From: Flavobacterium sp.
GTDB taxonomy: Bacteria; Bacteroidota; Bacteroidia; Flavobacteriales; Flavobacteriaceae
Length of the DNA stretch: 64,000 nt
NCBI RefSeq assembly: GCF_017744675.1
Contig: NZ_JAGIAV010000004.1
Coordinates: 606,567-670,566, forward strand
Reading direction: 5' to 3'
Position numbers and translations under genes: made by a program. A model generated the notes under the pieces. The model saw nothing but the letters and a program-made list of their open reading frames with translations, searched no databases and was not told the origin of the DNA. Of the stretch, positions 27,688 through 37,151 are shown one piece after another; positions within the stretch are counted from its first letter, which is position 1; every line of letters starts with the position of its first letter.

Positions 27688-28965
27688 ATGAAACCAGATA
27701 CAATAAGAAAAGTGGCCATTGTGGGCTATAACAGAATTCCTTTTGCAAGAGCCAATACGGCCTATTCAAATGTGGGAAACAAAGAAATGATGATCGCTGC
27801 ACTCAATGGTCTTATTGATAAATACAATCTGAAAGGAAAATTATTGGGTGAAGTTGCTGGAGGCGCTGTAATCAAACATACTTACGATAATAATTTAATT
27901 CGCGAATGTGTTCTGCAAACCAGCCTTGATCCTGCGACTCCTGCATGCGATTTGCAGCAAGCATGCGATACTGGAATTGAAAGTGCCATCTATATTGCCA
28001 ACAAAATTGCACTCGGACAAATTGATTCTGGAATTGCTGGCGGCGTAGATTCTATTAGCGATATGCCAATTGCGGTGAGTGAGAAGCTTAGAAAAATCCT
28101 TTTAGAAGCAAGACAGGCAAAATCATTAGGAGCAAAAATTAAAACTTTTTTAAAACTTCGTCCGAAAGATTTATCTCCTTTGGTTCCTCGCAATGAAGAA
28201 TCACAAACAGGACTTTCTATGGGCGGACATACCGAAATCACGGCAAAATACTATAAGATATCTCGCGAAGAACAAGATGAATTTGCATTGAAAAGTCACT
28301 TGAATATGGCAAAAGCATATGATGAAGGCTTTTTTGATGACATGATTACCCCTTTTAACGGATTAGAAAAAGACAACAATCTGAGAAGAGACAGTACAAT
28401 TGAGAAATTGGCCAAATTAAAACCTGCTTTTGACAAAGTAAATGGCACTTTAACTGCAGGAAATTCGACACCTTTAACAGACGGAGCTTCTTGTATTCTT
28501 TTAGCCAGTGAAGAATGGGCAAAGGAACAAGGCCTACCAATCTTGGCTTATATAACTTTTGGTGAAATCGCTGCAATAGAATATGTGAAAAATCAACAGA
28601 ATCTTTTATTGGCACCTTTATTTGCTGCTTCAAGAATGCTGGAAAAAGCCGAATTAAACCTTCAAGATTTCGACTATTATGAAATTCACGAAGCTTTTGC
28701 AGCGCAAACTTTGGCCACTTTAAAAATCTGGGAAAGTCCTGAATTGAGTGCCGAAATTGGTCTAAAAAAAGCATTAGGAGCCATAGACCGAAATAAACTA
28801 AATGTAAAAGGCAGCAGTTTAGCCGCCGCGCATCCTTTTGCAGCAACTGGCGGAAGAATTATTGGCGTCATGGCCAAATTACTAAACGAAAAAGGCTCTG
28901 GAAAAGGATTAATTTCTATTTGTGCCGCAGGTGGGCAAGGCGTAACGATGATTATTGAAAAGTAA
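27688..28965 (+). CDS. Acetyl-CoA C-acyltransferase (thiolase), FadI-like
   Basis: 425 residues. The thiolase catalytic set is complete: the nucleophilic cysteine in DLQQACDTGIESAIY near 90, the histidine in YEIHEAFAAQTLA near 333, the histidine of GSSLAAAHPFAATGGRI near 380, and the second cysteine in ISICAAGGQGVTM near 412. The GHPFAATG-like segment and length fit the FadI branch (3-ketoacyl-CoA thiolase of the trifunctional complex) better than short biosynthetic thiolases. No FadJ partner is adjacent, so it may act with an enzyme encoded elsewhere. It is divergent from the siderophore receptor. The start is the ATG at 27688 after an AT-rich leader. Confidence 0.88.
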   Translation: MKPDTIRKVAIVGYNRIPFARANTAYSNVGNKEMMIAALNGLIDKYNLKGKLLGEVAGGAVIKHTYDNNLIRECVLQTSLDPATPACDLQQACDTGIESAIYIANKIALGQIDSGIAGGVDSISDMPIAVSEKLRKILLEARQAKSLGAKIKTFLKLRPKDLSPLVPRNEESQTGLSMGGHTEITAKYYKISREEQDEFALKSHLNMAKAYDEGFFDDMITPFNGLEKDNNLRRDSTIEKLAKLKPAFDKVNGTLTAGNSTPLTDGASCILLASEEWAKEQGLPILAYITFGEIAAIEYVKNQQNLLLAPLFAASRMLEKAELNLQDFDYYEIHEAFAAQTLATLKIWESPELSAEIGLKKALGAIDRNKLNVKGSSLAAAHPFAATGGRIIGVMAKLLNEKGSGKGLISICAAGGQGVTMIIEK

Positions 28966-29114
28966 AACCAACTATAGTTATCTTTGAACAGTTTATGATA
29001 CTTTTCTGCCAACAGTAGAATATTCGAGAACAGAACACAGCAAATCGCTTACAAATGTAATTATGGCCTTAAAAGACTGGAGAACATTGTATCGAAAAGA
29101 GATTATAGGTAAAT

Positions 29115-29150
29115 AAAAAACTCCAAGCCCTATAAACTTGGAGTTTTTAT
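29115..29150. terminator. Bidirectional terminator between thiolase and S41 peptidase genes
   Basis: AAAAACTCCAAG and CTTGGAGTTTTT form a 12-base stem with U-runs on both strands. It lies 21 bases past the peptidase stop. The preceding 28966-29114 shows no convincing gene. Confidence 0.8.
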
Positions 29151-29170
29151 GTTTGTCAAGATTTCGAAAC

Positions 29171-30502
29171 TTAATCTTTCTTATAGATTCTTTCCTGCCC
29201 ATTACGATAGATTCTTTTGATTGCAGTAACGGAGTTATTTTCGACTACAACTTTTATACGATAATCATCAGTTCCATCAACTATAAATAAATCAGATTCT
29301 AACGGTGTCAATAAAAGTGTGATTATATTGTTCCATTTAAAATAAAGATTCGTCTTTTCAAATACCAATTCAGACTTTCCAAATTTACCTTCATAAGATT
29401 TTAAAAGTTCGCTATTAACAACAAAAGGTTTCTGTCTGTTTTTGACAACTGGAGCAAACCAATCAAGATCATTTAGAGCATCTTTATTTTGTTGCGACAA
29501 ATTTTTCAAGGCTAATAAATGAGCCGTACTTATTGCTTCTTCACTTTTACATAATACATCAGGCATAACTCCTTTTCCTTCAAAATCCATATTGGTAATT
29601 GGATCTTTGACCTCTCCAAACGGAATATTTACAGAAAAGCCATCAGCCAATACCGTTCTTGTAATAGGATGAGCGCCTCCAGCTGTTTTTTCGCCTACTA
29701 TCGTAACACGTTTTAAATTTTGAAGTGAATAACTCATCCATTCGGCAGCTGAAAAAGTGCCACCGCTTGTTAAAATATAGATAGGAACTGTATCTAATCG
29801 TTTTCCAGGAACTGATGGCAACAGCCACATTTCTCTTTCTATTTTTTTTCTCTTTTCTTCAAAATAATAGTATTTATAAAGCGGTAATTCTTTGTTGGAG
29901 AAAAAATAACTGCTGATGAATTGTCCCATTTCCATAGCACCGCCATTATTTTTACGTAAGTCAATAATTAATGCATCTGTATTATTAAGAAATTGCATTA
30001 CTGATGCAACAGTTTCACTTGCAATTGCAGGATCTTCAAAATAATTAAATTCTAAATAACCAATATTTCCTTCCAAAATTTTAACTTGCAGAAAGCCGAA
30101 ATTCTTCTTTTTAGCTTCTATTAATTCTTCTGCCTTAAGCTTTTCCTGCGTCTCTTTTTCTTTGATTTTTTGCTGGCTTTCTACCCAAGTTGGCTCATAC
30201 ATAACTCTAAAATGCAGATCCTTACTCGCTTCTATTAAATCTGCACTAAGCTTTGAAGCAAATTCATTTGGAAGCAAAATATTTTTATAGATTCCTTTTT
30301 TTAAATTTTCATTCAGCTTTTTAGATATCTCTCCTATTGCTTTTGGTTTTATATAAAATTCTTCTAGCTTTTTGGATAGCGAATCTATAATCTGCTTTTT
30401 ATTTAAGTCTGATAAATTAGTTTCTTCCTTTTGAGCTCTTACATTCTGTGAATTCAGTCCAATCGAGAGGCCCCATAATAATAGTACAATATGTTTTATC
30501 AT
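29171..30502 (-). CDS. S41 family peptidase (C-terminal-processing/IRBP-like)
   Basis: 443 residues with a signal peptide (to about residue 24, NVRAQ), so periplasmic. An N-terminal helical region (LSDLNKKQIIDSLSKKLEEF) resembles the IRBP/tricorn-core N-domain. The S41 core shows NTDALIIDLRKNNGGAMEMG near 190, the catalytic serine in ILTSGGTFSAAEWMSYSL near 250, and GEKTAGGAHPITR. A PDZ domain is not evident. A C-terminal domain of about 90 residues resembles lipocalin-like add-ons of this family. It starts 2 bases after the MarR stop, so the two form one operon and MarR probably controls it. Target protein or peptide unknown. Confidence 0.85.
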   Translation of the reverse strand: MIKHIVLLLWGLSIGLNSQNVRAQKEETNLSDLNKKQIIDSLSKKLEEFYIKPKAIGEISKKLNENLKKGIYKNILLPNEFASKLSADLIEASKDLHFRVMYEPTWVESQQKIKEKETQEKLKAEELIEAKKKNFGFLQVKILEGNIGYLEFNYFEDPAIASETVASVMQFLNNTDALIIDLRKNNGGAMEMGQFISSYFFSNKELPLYKYYYFEEKRKKIEREMWLLPSVPGKRLDTVPIYILTSGGTFSAAEWMSYSLQNLKRVTIVGEKTAGGAHPITRTVLADGFSVNIPFGEVKDPITNMDFEGKGVMPDVLCKSEEAISTAHLLALKNLSQQNKDALNDLDWFAPVVKNRQKPFVVNSELLKSYEGKFGKSELVFEKTNLYFKWNNIITLLLTPLESDLFIVDGTDDYRIKVVVENNSVTAIKRIYRNGQERIYKKD

Positions 30503-30504
30503 TT

Positions 30505-30966
30505 TTATACCGTTTTACAATTTGAAATTATTTTATTTAGAATTTGATCAAGCTGTTCAATTTCTTCTTCAGACAAACCATCGAGTGCCGTTCTTCGATT
30601 CAAATTAAATACAGGAGTTAGCAAATCTATTGTATGCAAACCTTTTTCAGTTATTACGAGCTTTGATTTCCTTTTATCTAATTCATTCTCTTCTCTTATG
30701 ATATAATTTTTTTTAACCATTAATTCAATAATTCTGGTAACAGAAGCATTGTCCTTAAAAAGGAGTCTCGCCATCTCTATTTGAGAAATATTTGAATTAT
30801 CATTAAGTATAATTAATACCAAACATTGATCAACTGTAATATCATTGACTACCTTTTGAATATTCTTCTGGCAAATTTTCCTGTACTCTTTTATTGCTTG
30901 TTCAATAGTATAAAGTACTGTGCCTGTTGGTGTTTTATTTCTCATTTCAATCAATTTATTTGACAT
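30505..30966 (-). CDS. MarR family transcriptional regulator
   Basis: 153 residues. The winged-helix core contains NSNISQIEMARLLFKDNASVTRIIELMVKKNYI and the wing REENELDKRKSKLVITEKG, followed by the dimerising helix LSEEEIEQLDQILNKII. The first ATG (30966) lies only 2 bases after a strong -7 element, so translation may really begin at the ATG for residue 8 (30945), or the message may be leaderless. It forms an operon with the S41 peptidase and is divergent from sdhA. A perfect 12-base palindrome in its promoter suggests autoregulation. Confidence 0.88.
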   Translation of the reverse strand: MSNKLIEMRNKTPTGTVLYTIEQAIKEYRKICQKNIQKVVNDITVDQCLVLIILNDNSNISQIEMARLLFKDNASVTRIIELMVKKNYIIREENELDKRKSKLVITEKGLHTIDLLTPVFNLNRRTALDGLSEEEIEQLDQILNKIISNCKTV

Positions 30967-30968
30967 AT

Positions 30969-30998
30969 CAAATATAATTATTTAATTGATATATCAAA
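30969..30998 (-). promoter_or_regulatory. MarR promoter with overlapping operator
   Basis: Minus-strand TTTG (30998-30995), 18 bases, then TATATTTG (30976-30969). The perfect palindrome TTGATATATCAA (30986-30997) overlaps the -33 element. A second partial copy, ACATATCAAATA (30963-30974), covers the -7 element. Paired sites over a promoter are typical of MarR autorepression. Confidence 0.65.
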
Positions 30999-31148
30999 TA
31001 CTTAATTTATAAAACCATATAAATTTCAATAAAGCAATGAAAATCAAGAGTCAATAATTTTATTTATAAGATTTTTACACTAAATTAGAGTCCATTAAAG
31101 CCTAGCTTTATTTAAACTTTTGTATCCATTCATTTTAAAACAATAAAA

Positions 31149-33059
31149 ATGATGAAATCAAAAATACCCGATGGCCCTCTTGCAGATAAATGGAGTCTTT
31201 ATAAATCTAAAGCCAAACTGGTTAACCCTGCAAATCGAAAAAAACTAAACATTATAGTAGTCGGGACAGGTCTCGCGGGTGCTTCTTGTGCGGCTTCGCT
31301 TGCTGAACAAGGTTATAACATTAAATCTTTTTGTTTTCAAGATTCTCCAAGGCGCGCGCATTCTGTTGCCGCTCAGGGAGGAATAAATGCTGCTAAAAAC
31401 TACAAAAACGATGGCGACAGCATTTTTAGAATGTTTTACGACACTATAAAAGGGGGCGATTTTAGATCTCGTGAAGCCAATGTATATCGTTTAGCGGAAT
31501 GCTCGGCTCACCTTATCGATCATGCAGTTGCGCAAGGCGTTCCTTTTGCAAGAGAATATGCGGGTTACTTAAACAATAGATCTTTTGGAGGTGTTCAGGT
31601 TTCTAGAACTTTCTACGCTAGAGGCCAAACAGGACAACAACTTTTATTAGGCGCATATCAAGCCTTAGAACGTCAAGCATCATTAGGAAAAGTAGATTTA
31701 TATACACGTCATGAAATGCTTGAACTGGTGGTTATTGATGGCAAAGCCAAAGGAATAATTGCACGAAATCTTGAAACAGGAATTTTAGAACGTCACGCTG
31801 CCGATGCCGTTGTATTGGCTTCTGGCGGTTACGGAAAAGTATATTATCTGTCTACTCTTGCTATGGGCTGCAACAGTTCGGCAATTTGGAGAGCACACAA
31901 AAAAGGCGCCTTTATGGCGGGCGTAAGCTGGATTCAGTTTCACCCTACTTCTCTTCCGCAGCATGGAGAAAATCAATCTAAACTGACTTTAATGTCGGAA
32001 TCGCTACGAAATGACGGTCGAATCTGGGTTCCTAAAAAAGCGGCAGACGATCGAAATGCAAATGCTATTCCAGAAGAAGAGCGCGATTATTATTTAGAGC
32101 GCCGATATCCTTCTTTTGGAAATCTAGCGCCACGAGATATTTCGTCGCGAGCTGCAAAAGAAAGAATTGACGCTGGTCATGGCGTTGGACCAATGAAAAA
32201 TGCGATTTATCTCGATTTCTCGGATGCCATAAAAGCACAAGGAAAAGGTACAATCGAAGCCAAATACAGCAACCTTTTTGCTATGTATGAAAAAATTACG
32301 GGCATAAACGCTTATAAAGAACCGATGCTCATCTCGCCTTCTGCACATTTCACCATGGGCGGACTTTGGGTTGATTATGAATTGATGACCACAATTCCTG
32401 GTTTATTTGCTTTAGGCGAAGCTAATTTTGCCGATCATGGAGCAAATCGTCTTGGTGCCAATTCGCTGCTTCAGGCTTGTGTAGATGGCTATTTTATTGC
32501 ACCTTATACGATTCCAAACTACTTGGCTGGCGAATTAAATTTACCGAAATCGGATATTTCGCATCCCGCTTTTGAGGAAGCAGAAAAGGCTGTGAGAAGA
32601 CAATTGGATCATTTCCTGCATACCAACGGAACACTTTCTGCAGATTATTTCCATAAAAAAATCGGGCGTCTTCTTTATGAAAAATGCGGCCTTTCGCGAA
32701 GCAGAGAAAAATTAGAGGAAGCTATAATCGAGATTAGACAACTTAAAGCTTCATTTGAAAAAGACCTCAGAATTACAGGTGATAATACTTTAAACAGCGA
32801 ACTGGAAAAGGCTGGCCGAATTGCCGATTATATTGAATTAGCCGAATTAATGTGTTATGATGCCTTACAGCGTGAAGAATCTTGCGGTGCTCATTTTAGA
32901 GAAGAATACCAAACCGCAGACGGAGAAGCTGTTCGTAACGACAAAGAATTCTGCTACGTATCGGCTTGGGAATGGAAAGGATTAAATAACCAACCCGAAC
33001 TTCATAAAGAGCCATTGACTTTTGAAGCGGTTGAACTTGCCGTGAGGAGTTATAAATAG
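31149..33059 (+). CDS. sdhA: Succinate dehydrogenase/fumarate reductase flavoprotein subunit
   Basis: 636 residues. The FAD-binding motif [21 protein letters not shown] is near 35-55. The histidine that normally carries covalent FAD is in [18 protein letters not shown] (His71). The active-site segments follow: [17 protein letters not shown] near 258, [35 protein letters not shown], and [19 protein letters not shown]. It oxidises succinate or reduces fumarate on the cytoplasmic face of the membrane. sdhB follows after 174 repeat-rich bases. A cytochrome b subunit gene, normally just before sdhA in Bacteroidetes, is absent; a MarR gene is divergent instead. Confidence 0.92.
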   Translation: MMKSKIPDGPLADKWSLYKSKAKLVNPANRKKLNIIVVGTGLAGASCAASLAEQGYNIKSFCFQDSPRRAHSVAAQGGINAAKNYKNDGDSIFRMFYDTIKGGDFRSREANVYRLAECSAHLIDHAVAQGVPFAREYAGYLNNRSFGGVQVSRTFYARGQTGQQLLLGAYQALERQASLGKVDLYTRHEMLELVVIDGKAKGIIARNLETGILERHAADAVVLASGGYGKVYYLSTLAMGCNSSAIWRAHKKGAFMAGVSWIQFHPTSLPQHGENQSKLTLMSESLRNDGRIWVPKKAADDRNANAIPEEERDYYLERRYPSFGNLAPRDISSRAAKERIDAGHGVGPMKNAIYLDFSDAIKAQGKGTIEAKYSNLFAMYEKITGINAYKEPMLISPSAHFTMGGLWVDYELMTTIPGLFALGEANFADHGANRLGANSLLQACVDGYFIAPYTIPNYLAGELNLPKSDISHPAFEEAEKAVRRQLDHFLHTNGTLSADYFHKKIGRLLYEKCGLSRSREKLEEAIIEIRQLKASFEKDLRITGDNTLNSELEKAGRIADYIELAELMCYDALQREESCGAHFREEYQTADGEAVRNDKEFCYVSAWEWKGLNNQPELHKEPLTFEAVELAVRSYK

Positions 33060-33119
33060 AATTATGAGTTATGAGATGTGAATTGTGAGATGTGAAAAAG
33101 AGCAAAGAAGCAAGAGGCA

Positions 33120-33215
33120 AGACTAAAACTGGAACCCTTGAAACTTGAAACTTGGAACTTGAAACCTGAAACTTGAAACTTGAAACTTGAAACTTGGAAC
33201 TCGAAACCTGAAACC
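33120..33215. repeat. Short tandem repeat GAAACTTGAAACTTG
   Basis: About ten imperfect copies of GAAACTTG/GAAACCT stand in a row between sdhA and sdhB. Similar runs, some inverted, lie at 47085-47151 and 51441-51475. Slippage is likely. The run could separate expression of the two subunits. Confidence 0.7.
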
Positions 33216-33233
33216 AAAAAAACATAAAACCCC

Positions 33234-33980
33234 ATGAAACTTTATCTTAAAATATGGCGACAGTTTAATTCTTCTACGAAAGGAGAAATGACAGATTATG
33301 AAATTGATGGAGTATCAGAGCATATGTCGTTTCTGGAGATGTTGGATTTATTGAATGAATCGCTTATTCAGCAGGGCGAACGCGTTATTGAGTTTGACCA
33401 TGATTGTCGCGAGGGAATCTGCGGACAATGTGGCGTGATGATAAACGGACGTGCTCATGGGCCTCTTAAAAATACTACAACCTGCCAGCTTCATATGAGA
33501 AGTTTTAAAGACGGGGACACGATATATATTGAGCCTTTTCGCGCGAAAGCTTTTCCTGTTTTACGTGATCTAAAAATTGACCGTAAAGCGTTTGATTCTA
33601 TTATCGCTTCAGGCGGATTTATCGGAGCTTCAACAGGTCAGGCGCCAGAAGCAAACAGCATTCCGATTTCGTATGAAACTGCAGAAGCCGCTTTCGATGC
33701 CGCTGCATGTATTGGATGCGGAGCTTGTGTTGCTTCGTGCAAAAATGCTAGTGCTGCTTTGTTTGTTGGTGCCAAAATAACACATCTAGCATTATTGCCG
33801 CAAGGAAAAGTAGAAGCTTCTAAACGTGCTATTTCAATGGTAAAGCAAATGGATGAAGAAGGCTTTGGAAATTGCTCTGACACAAGAGCCTGTGAAATCG
33901 AATGTCCACAAGGTATTTCTGTACTTTCGATTGCCAAAATGAATTATGAATACATGAAAGCTTTATTTTTAAGGAAGTGA
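33234..33980 (+). CDS. sdhB: Succinate dehydrogenase/fumarate reductase iron-sulfur subunit
   Basis: 248 residues. The [2Fe-2S] ferredoxin domain has [19 protein letters not shown] near 62-80 and a fourth cysteine in TTTCQLHM. The C-terminal domain has [13 protein letters not shown] near 158-170 and [15 protein letters not shown] near 210, supplying ligands for the [4Fe-4S] and [3Fe-4S] clusters. It passes electrons between the flavoprotein and quinone. The quinone site needs a membrane anchor subunit that is not encoded nearby. Length and cluster spacing are normal for the Bacteroidetes SdhB. Confidence 0.93.
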   Translation: MKLYLKIWRQFNSSTKGEMTDYEIDGVSEHMSFLEMLDLLNESLIQQGERVIEFDHDCREGICGQCGVMINGRAHGPLKNTTTCQLHMRSFKDGDTIYIEPFRAKAFPVLRDLKIDRKAFDSIIASGGFIGASTGQAPEANSIPISYETAEAAFDAAACIGCGACVASCKNASAALFVGAKITHLALLPQGKVEASKRAISMVKQMDEEGFGNCSDTRACEIECPQGISVLSIAKMNYEYMKALFLRK

Positions 33981-34168
33981 GACCCAGAGTGAATACTCCT
34001 AAAAATACAAAACACTACAAAAACTTTACAGCAAACTTCTCATCCTAGAGCCCTACTGAGCTTTACAATTTCATAATCTTTGTTTTGAAAAGTTCGAAAT
34101 TTGAATTTAAAAAATTATACAGAAAAGGATTAATTTTGAATACCCAAATCTTAAAATTCTGAATAATT

Positions 34169-37087
34169 ATGAAAAAACAATTATCCTATAATTTCAGGAA
34201 ACCGAAATTTTTACACATACTAATAGTTCTCGGTTTATTTATTTCGTCAAAATCCTACAGTCAGTACATTACTCAAAATTTAACTCCAACTTCCGTAATT
34301 AAAGAAGGTTTGGCTTTAGAACAATCTTCAGATGGCAGAATTTTTATTGCTGAGAGAGGCGGAATTGTCAAAGTATTTCAAAATAATACCGTTTCGACTG
34401 TTTTTACAGTAAACACTGTAACAGACAATGAACAAGGTTTACTTGGAATTACACTTCATCCTGATTTTGCAACAAACGGCTACATTTATGCTTTTTATTC
34501 TATTAATGACGGAACTGTAATTCGACACCGAATTGAAAGAGTAAAAATAAACAACACCAATCAAGTTGTGAGCAGACAAGAAATTCTGCTTTTGGAGCCT
34601 ATTGGAGGCGGATTTCACAACGGTGGTGACTTAAAATTCTTTAATAGCTTTTTGTATGTAACGGTTGGTGACAGCCAATTGAATACAAATGCGCAAGATT
34701 TAGATACTTACAAGGGAAAAATTCTTCGTATTACCGAAGACGGACTTCCTGCACCAGGAAATCCATTTTATGGAAGCGGTTCCGTACAAAGACAAAGCAT
34801 CTGGGTTTACGGTTTTAGAAATCCATGGAGACTTGTTGCTAATCCAGTTGCTAATAAATTATTTGTCTTAGATGTTGGAACTTCTTGGGAAGAGATAAAC
34901 GAAATCAGTAATCCGACAATTCGAAATTATGCGTGGGGGCATCCACAGGGAGGCGATGGGAAACAAACAGAAACCAATTTATTTACTAATCCAATATTTA
35001 CTTATGCAACAGGAAGTATTGGAAATGCTTTGACAAACGGTGTTTTATATAATCCGGCAATATCTCGTTACCCAAATCTTCAAGGAAAATTTATCATTAA
35101 AGACTATGTCAGAACAGAAATAAGATCTTTTGATCCTACTGTTGCAGATCCCGTTTCTACTGCTTTCTTTACCGCTCCGCAACAATATGCGTTGGGAATG
35201 ATGTTAGGAAATGATGGTTACATTTACTATTGTGCTTACGGAAATAATGGCTCCTTAATCAAATTGGATTATATTGAAACAGCGGCGCCAACTATTGTAA
35301 ATCATCCCGTTTCTCAAAGCATAATGGAAACCAATCCAGTAACTTTTACCGTTTCTGCAAGCGGAACTGGATTAACCTATCAATGGCAATTTAACAATGC
35401 AAATATCAACGGAGCAACCGGTGCAAGTTATACCATACCAAACGTCACAAATGCCAATGCAGGAGCTTACAGAGTTGTTGTAACGAATACTGCAGGGAAT
35501 GTAACAAGTAATTCTGCAACCCTAACTATTACCCAATTTAGCAACGCGCCTACAGTTTCAATCGTTTCTCCATTACCGACTTTAAAATGGAACGCTGACG
35601 ATATTGTTCATTTTGAGGCTTCAGCGACAGATGTTGAAGATGGGACACTGCCAGCAAGTGCCTATTCTTGGAGCGTTGATCTTTTTCATGAAGATGTTCC
35701 AGGTGCAGGCCATTCGCATCCAGGTGCAAGTCCTCAGGGTGTTAAATCTGGAGATTTTACAGCTTCTAATCAAGGAGAAAAAACACCAAATGTTTGGTAT
35801 CGTTTTACGGTAAAAGTTACCGACAGCAACGGTTTAACGGGAACTGCTTTTGTCGATATCAAACCAAATTTAGTAGATGTTACAGCAACAAGTTCGCCTG
35901 TTCCGCTTAATTTAGAATTCAATCAAAAACCTGTCACTGCACCTTCTACAAAACAAGTTGTGGCAAATGCATCGCTACAAACTTTAAATGCTCCTACTCC
36001 ACAATATGTTGGAAATATTCGTTACGATTTTGATCATTGGAGCCAAGGCGGAACGGCAAATCAAACCTTCAAAGCTCCTGCGAATGGGACTATAACGTAT
36101 ACCGCTTTTTATAATGCAATAACGCTTCAGAATGCTCCCTATCTAGGAATTGTTGCTCAAATTCCTGGAATTATTGAAGCCGAAAATTATGATGTCGGTC
36201 CAGGCGCTTTTCTTGATAAAAATGGCGGTGGAGATACTGCTTATAGAGCTGGTGACGGCGTTGGCACAGAAGCCTGCAACGAAGGAGGATTTAATTTGGC
36301 TTATGTAGCCAAAGACGAATGGCTAAAATATACCGCAAAGGTAAATACTACAGGAAATTACGCTGTCAATTTGAGAATTGCCACGCCTTACAATACTCGA
36401 AAACTACATTTAGAAGTTGATGGAGTAAATGTAACAGGAGTTGTAAATATTCCTAATACTGGAGGCTTTCAGGCATGGCAGACGGTTACTATTCCTAATA
36501 TTCCTTTAACGCAAGGAAATCATACTATTACTTTATATTTTGATGAAAACGATATCAATGTCAATAAGATGGAATTTGTTTTATCAGGAAATAATACTGC
36601 TCCTGTTGCAGATTTCGAATTCAGTCCACAAACTGGATGTCTTAATACTGCTGTAAACTTCACTTCTGTTTCTACTGGCACAATTGATAGTTATACATGG
36701 AATTTTGGTACAAATGCACAGCCTGCCACCGCAACAGGAATTGGACCGCATTCGGTTATTTTTTCTACAGAAGGTACTAGAGAAGTATCGCTAACTGTTA
36801 CCAATTCAAACGGAAGCAATACTAAAAAAGTTTTCTATACTGTAAACAATTGCAATCTGGGAGTAGAAAATCCTGACGAAGAGTCAAAGAAAATCATTGT
36901 GTACCCAAATCCATCAAAAGGAATATTTCATTTGTCAAAAGACTTAGAATGGACTGTTTATTCTGTTTTAGGCTCTAAATTGAAAGAAGGTTTTGGAAAT
37001 ATCATTTCGATTTCAGAATATGCAAGCGGCATTTATTTTGTAAAGACTAAAGAAAGCAGTAAAGCAATCCGAATCAGTAAACAATAA
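34169..37087 (+). CDS. Secreted PQQ-dependent sugar dehydrogenase-like protein with Ig, CBM6 and PKD modules and T9SS tail
   Basis: 972 residues. The signal peptide ends near KSYSQ (residue 32). The glucose/sorbosone dehydrogenase propeller runs about 40-370, with GLLGITLHPDFATNGYIYAF, the catalytic histidine in GGGFHNGGDLKFF and the arginine in VYGFRNPWRL. Next come an Ig-like domain (about 373-455), a PKD-like module (about 460-570), a linking domain (about 570-650), a CBM6-like domain (IPGIIEAENYDVG; KDEWLKYTAKVN; ITLYFDENDINVNKMEF; about 665-800), a PKD domain (about 808-893), and a type IX sorting tail (IIVYPNPSKGIFHLS to the end). It is probably exported to the surface or medium, where it oxidises sugar ends or binds polysaccharide. 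A -7-like TAATTTTG lies at 34131-34138. Confidence 0.88.
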   Translation: MKKQLSYNFRKPKFLHILIVLGLFISSKSYSQYITQNLTPTSVIKEGLALEQSSDGRIFIAERGGIVKVFQNNTVSTVFTVNTVTDNEQGLLGITLHPDFATNGYIYAFYSINDGTVIRHRIERVKINNTNQVVSRQEILLLEPIGGGFHNGGDLKFFNSFLYVTVGDSQLNTNAQDLDTYKGKILRITEDGLPAPGNPFYGSGSVQRQSIWVYGFRNPWRLVANPVANKLFVLDVGTSWEEINEISNPTIRNYAWGHPQGGDGKQTETNLFTNPIFTYATGSIGNALTNGVLYNPAISRYPNLQGKFIIKDYVRTEIRSFDPTVADPVSTAFFTAPQQYALGMMLGNDGYIYYCAYGNNGSLIKLDYIETAAPTIVNHPVSQSIMETNPVTFTVSASGTGLTYQWQFNNANINGATGASYTIPNVTNANAGAYRVVVTNTAGNVTSNSATLTITQFSNAPTVSIVSPLPTLKWNADDIVHFEASATDVEDGTLPASAYSWSVDLFHEDVPGAGHSHPGASPQGVKSGDFTASNQGEKTPNVWYRFTVKVTDSNGLTGTAFVDIKPNLVDVTATSSPVPLNLEFNQKPVTAPSTKQVVANASLQTLNAPTPQYVGNIRYDFDHWSQGGTANQTFKAPANGTITYTAFYNAITLQNAPYLGIVAQIPGIIEAENYDVGPGAFLDKNGGGDTAYRAGDGVGTEACNEGGFNLAYVAKDEWLKYTAKVNTTGNYAVNLRIATPYNTRKLHLEVDGVNVTGVVNIPNTGGFQAWQTVTIPNIPLTQGNHTITLYFDENDINVNKMEFVLSGNNTAPVADFEFSPQTGCLNTAVNFTSVSTGTIDSYTWNFGTNAQPATATGIGPHSVIFSTEGTREVSLTVTNSNGSNTKKVFYTVNNCNLGVENPDEESKKIIVYPNPSKGIFHLSKDLEWTVYSVLGSKLKEGFGNIISISEYASGIYFVKTKESSKAIRISKQ

Positions 37088-37108
37088 TATTTTAATTATA
37101 TAAAACAA

Positions 37109-37143
37109 AAAACTCGCTAAAATGAAAATTTAGCGAGTTTTTT
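37109..37143. terminator. Bidirectional terminator
   Basis: AACTCGCTAAA and TTTAGCGAGTT form an 11-base perfect stem with A- and T-runs on both sides. It serves the plus-strand sugar dehydrogenase and, 9 bases from its stop, the minus-strand DapB-like gene. Confidence 0.88.
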
Positions 37144-37151
37144 GTTTTGAT

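Noticed and set aside
28355..28846. 163-codon minus-strand open frame inside the thiolase gene
   Set aside because: Antisense to a gene with a complete catalytic set; no independent support.
28990..29100. Possible gene remnant after the thiolase
   Set aside because: Only a 17-codon frame (MALKDWRTLYRKEIIGK) can be read; nothing links it to a known protein or mobile element.
33120..33215. CRISPR-like or regulatory direct repeats between sdhA and sdhB
   Set aside because: Copies are 7-15 bases, contiguous and imperfect with no spacers; a slippage-type run.
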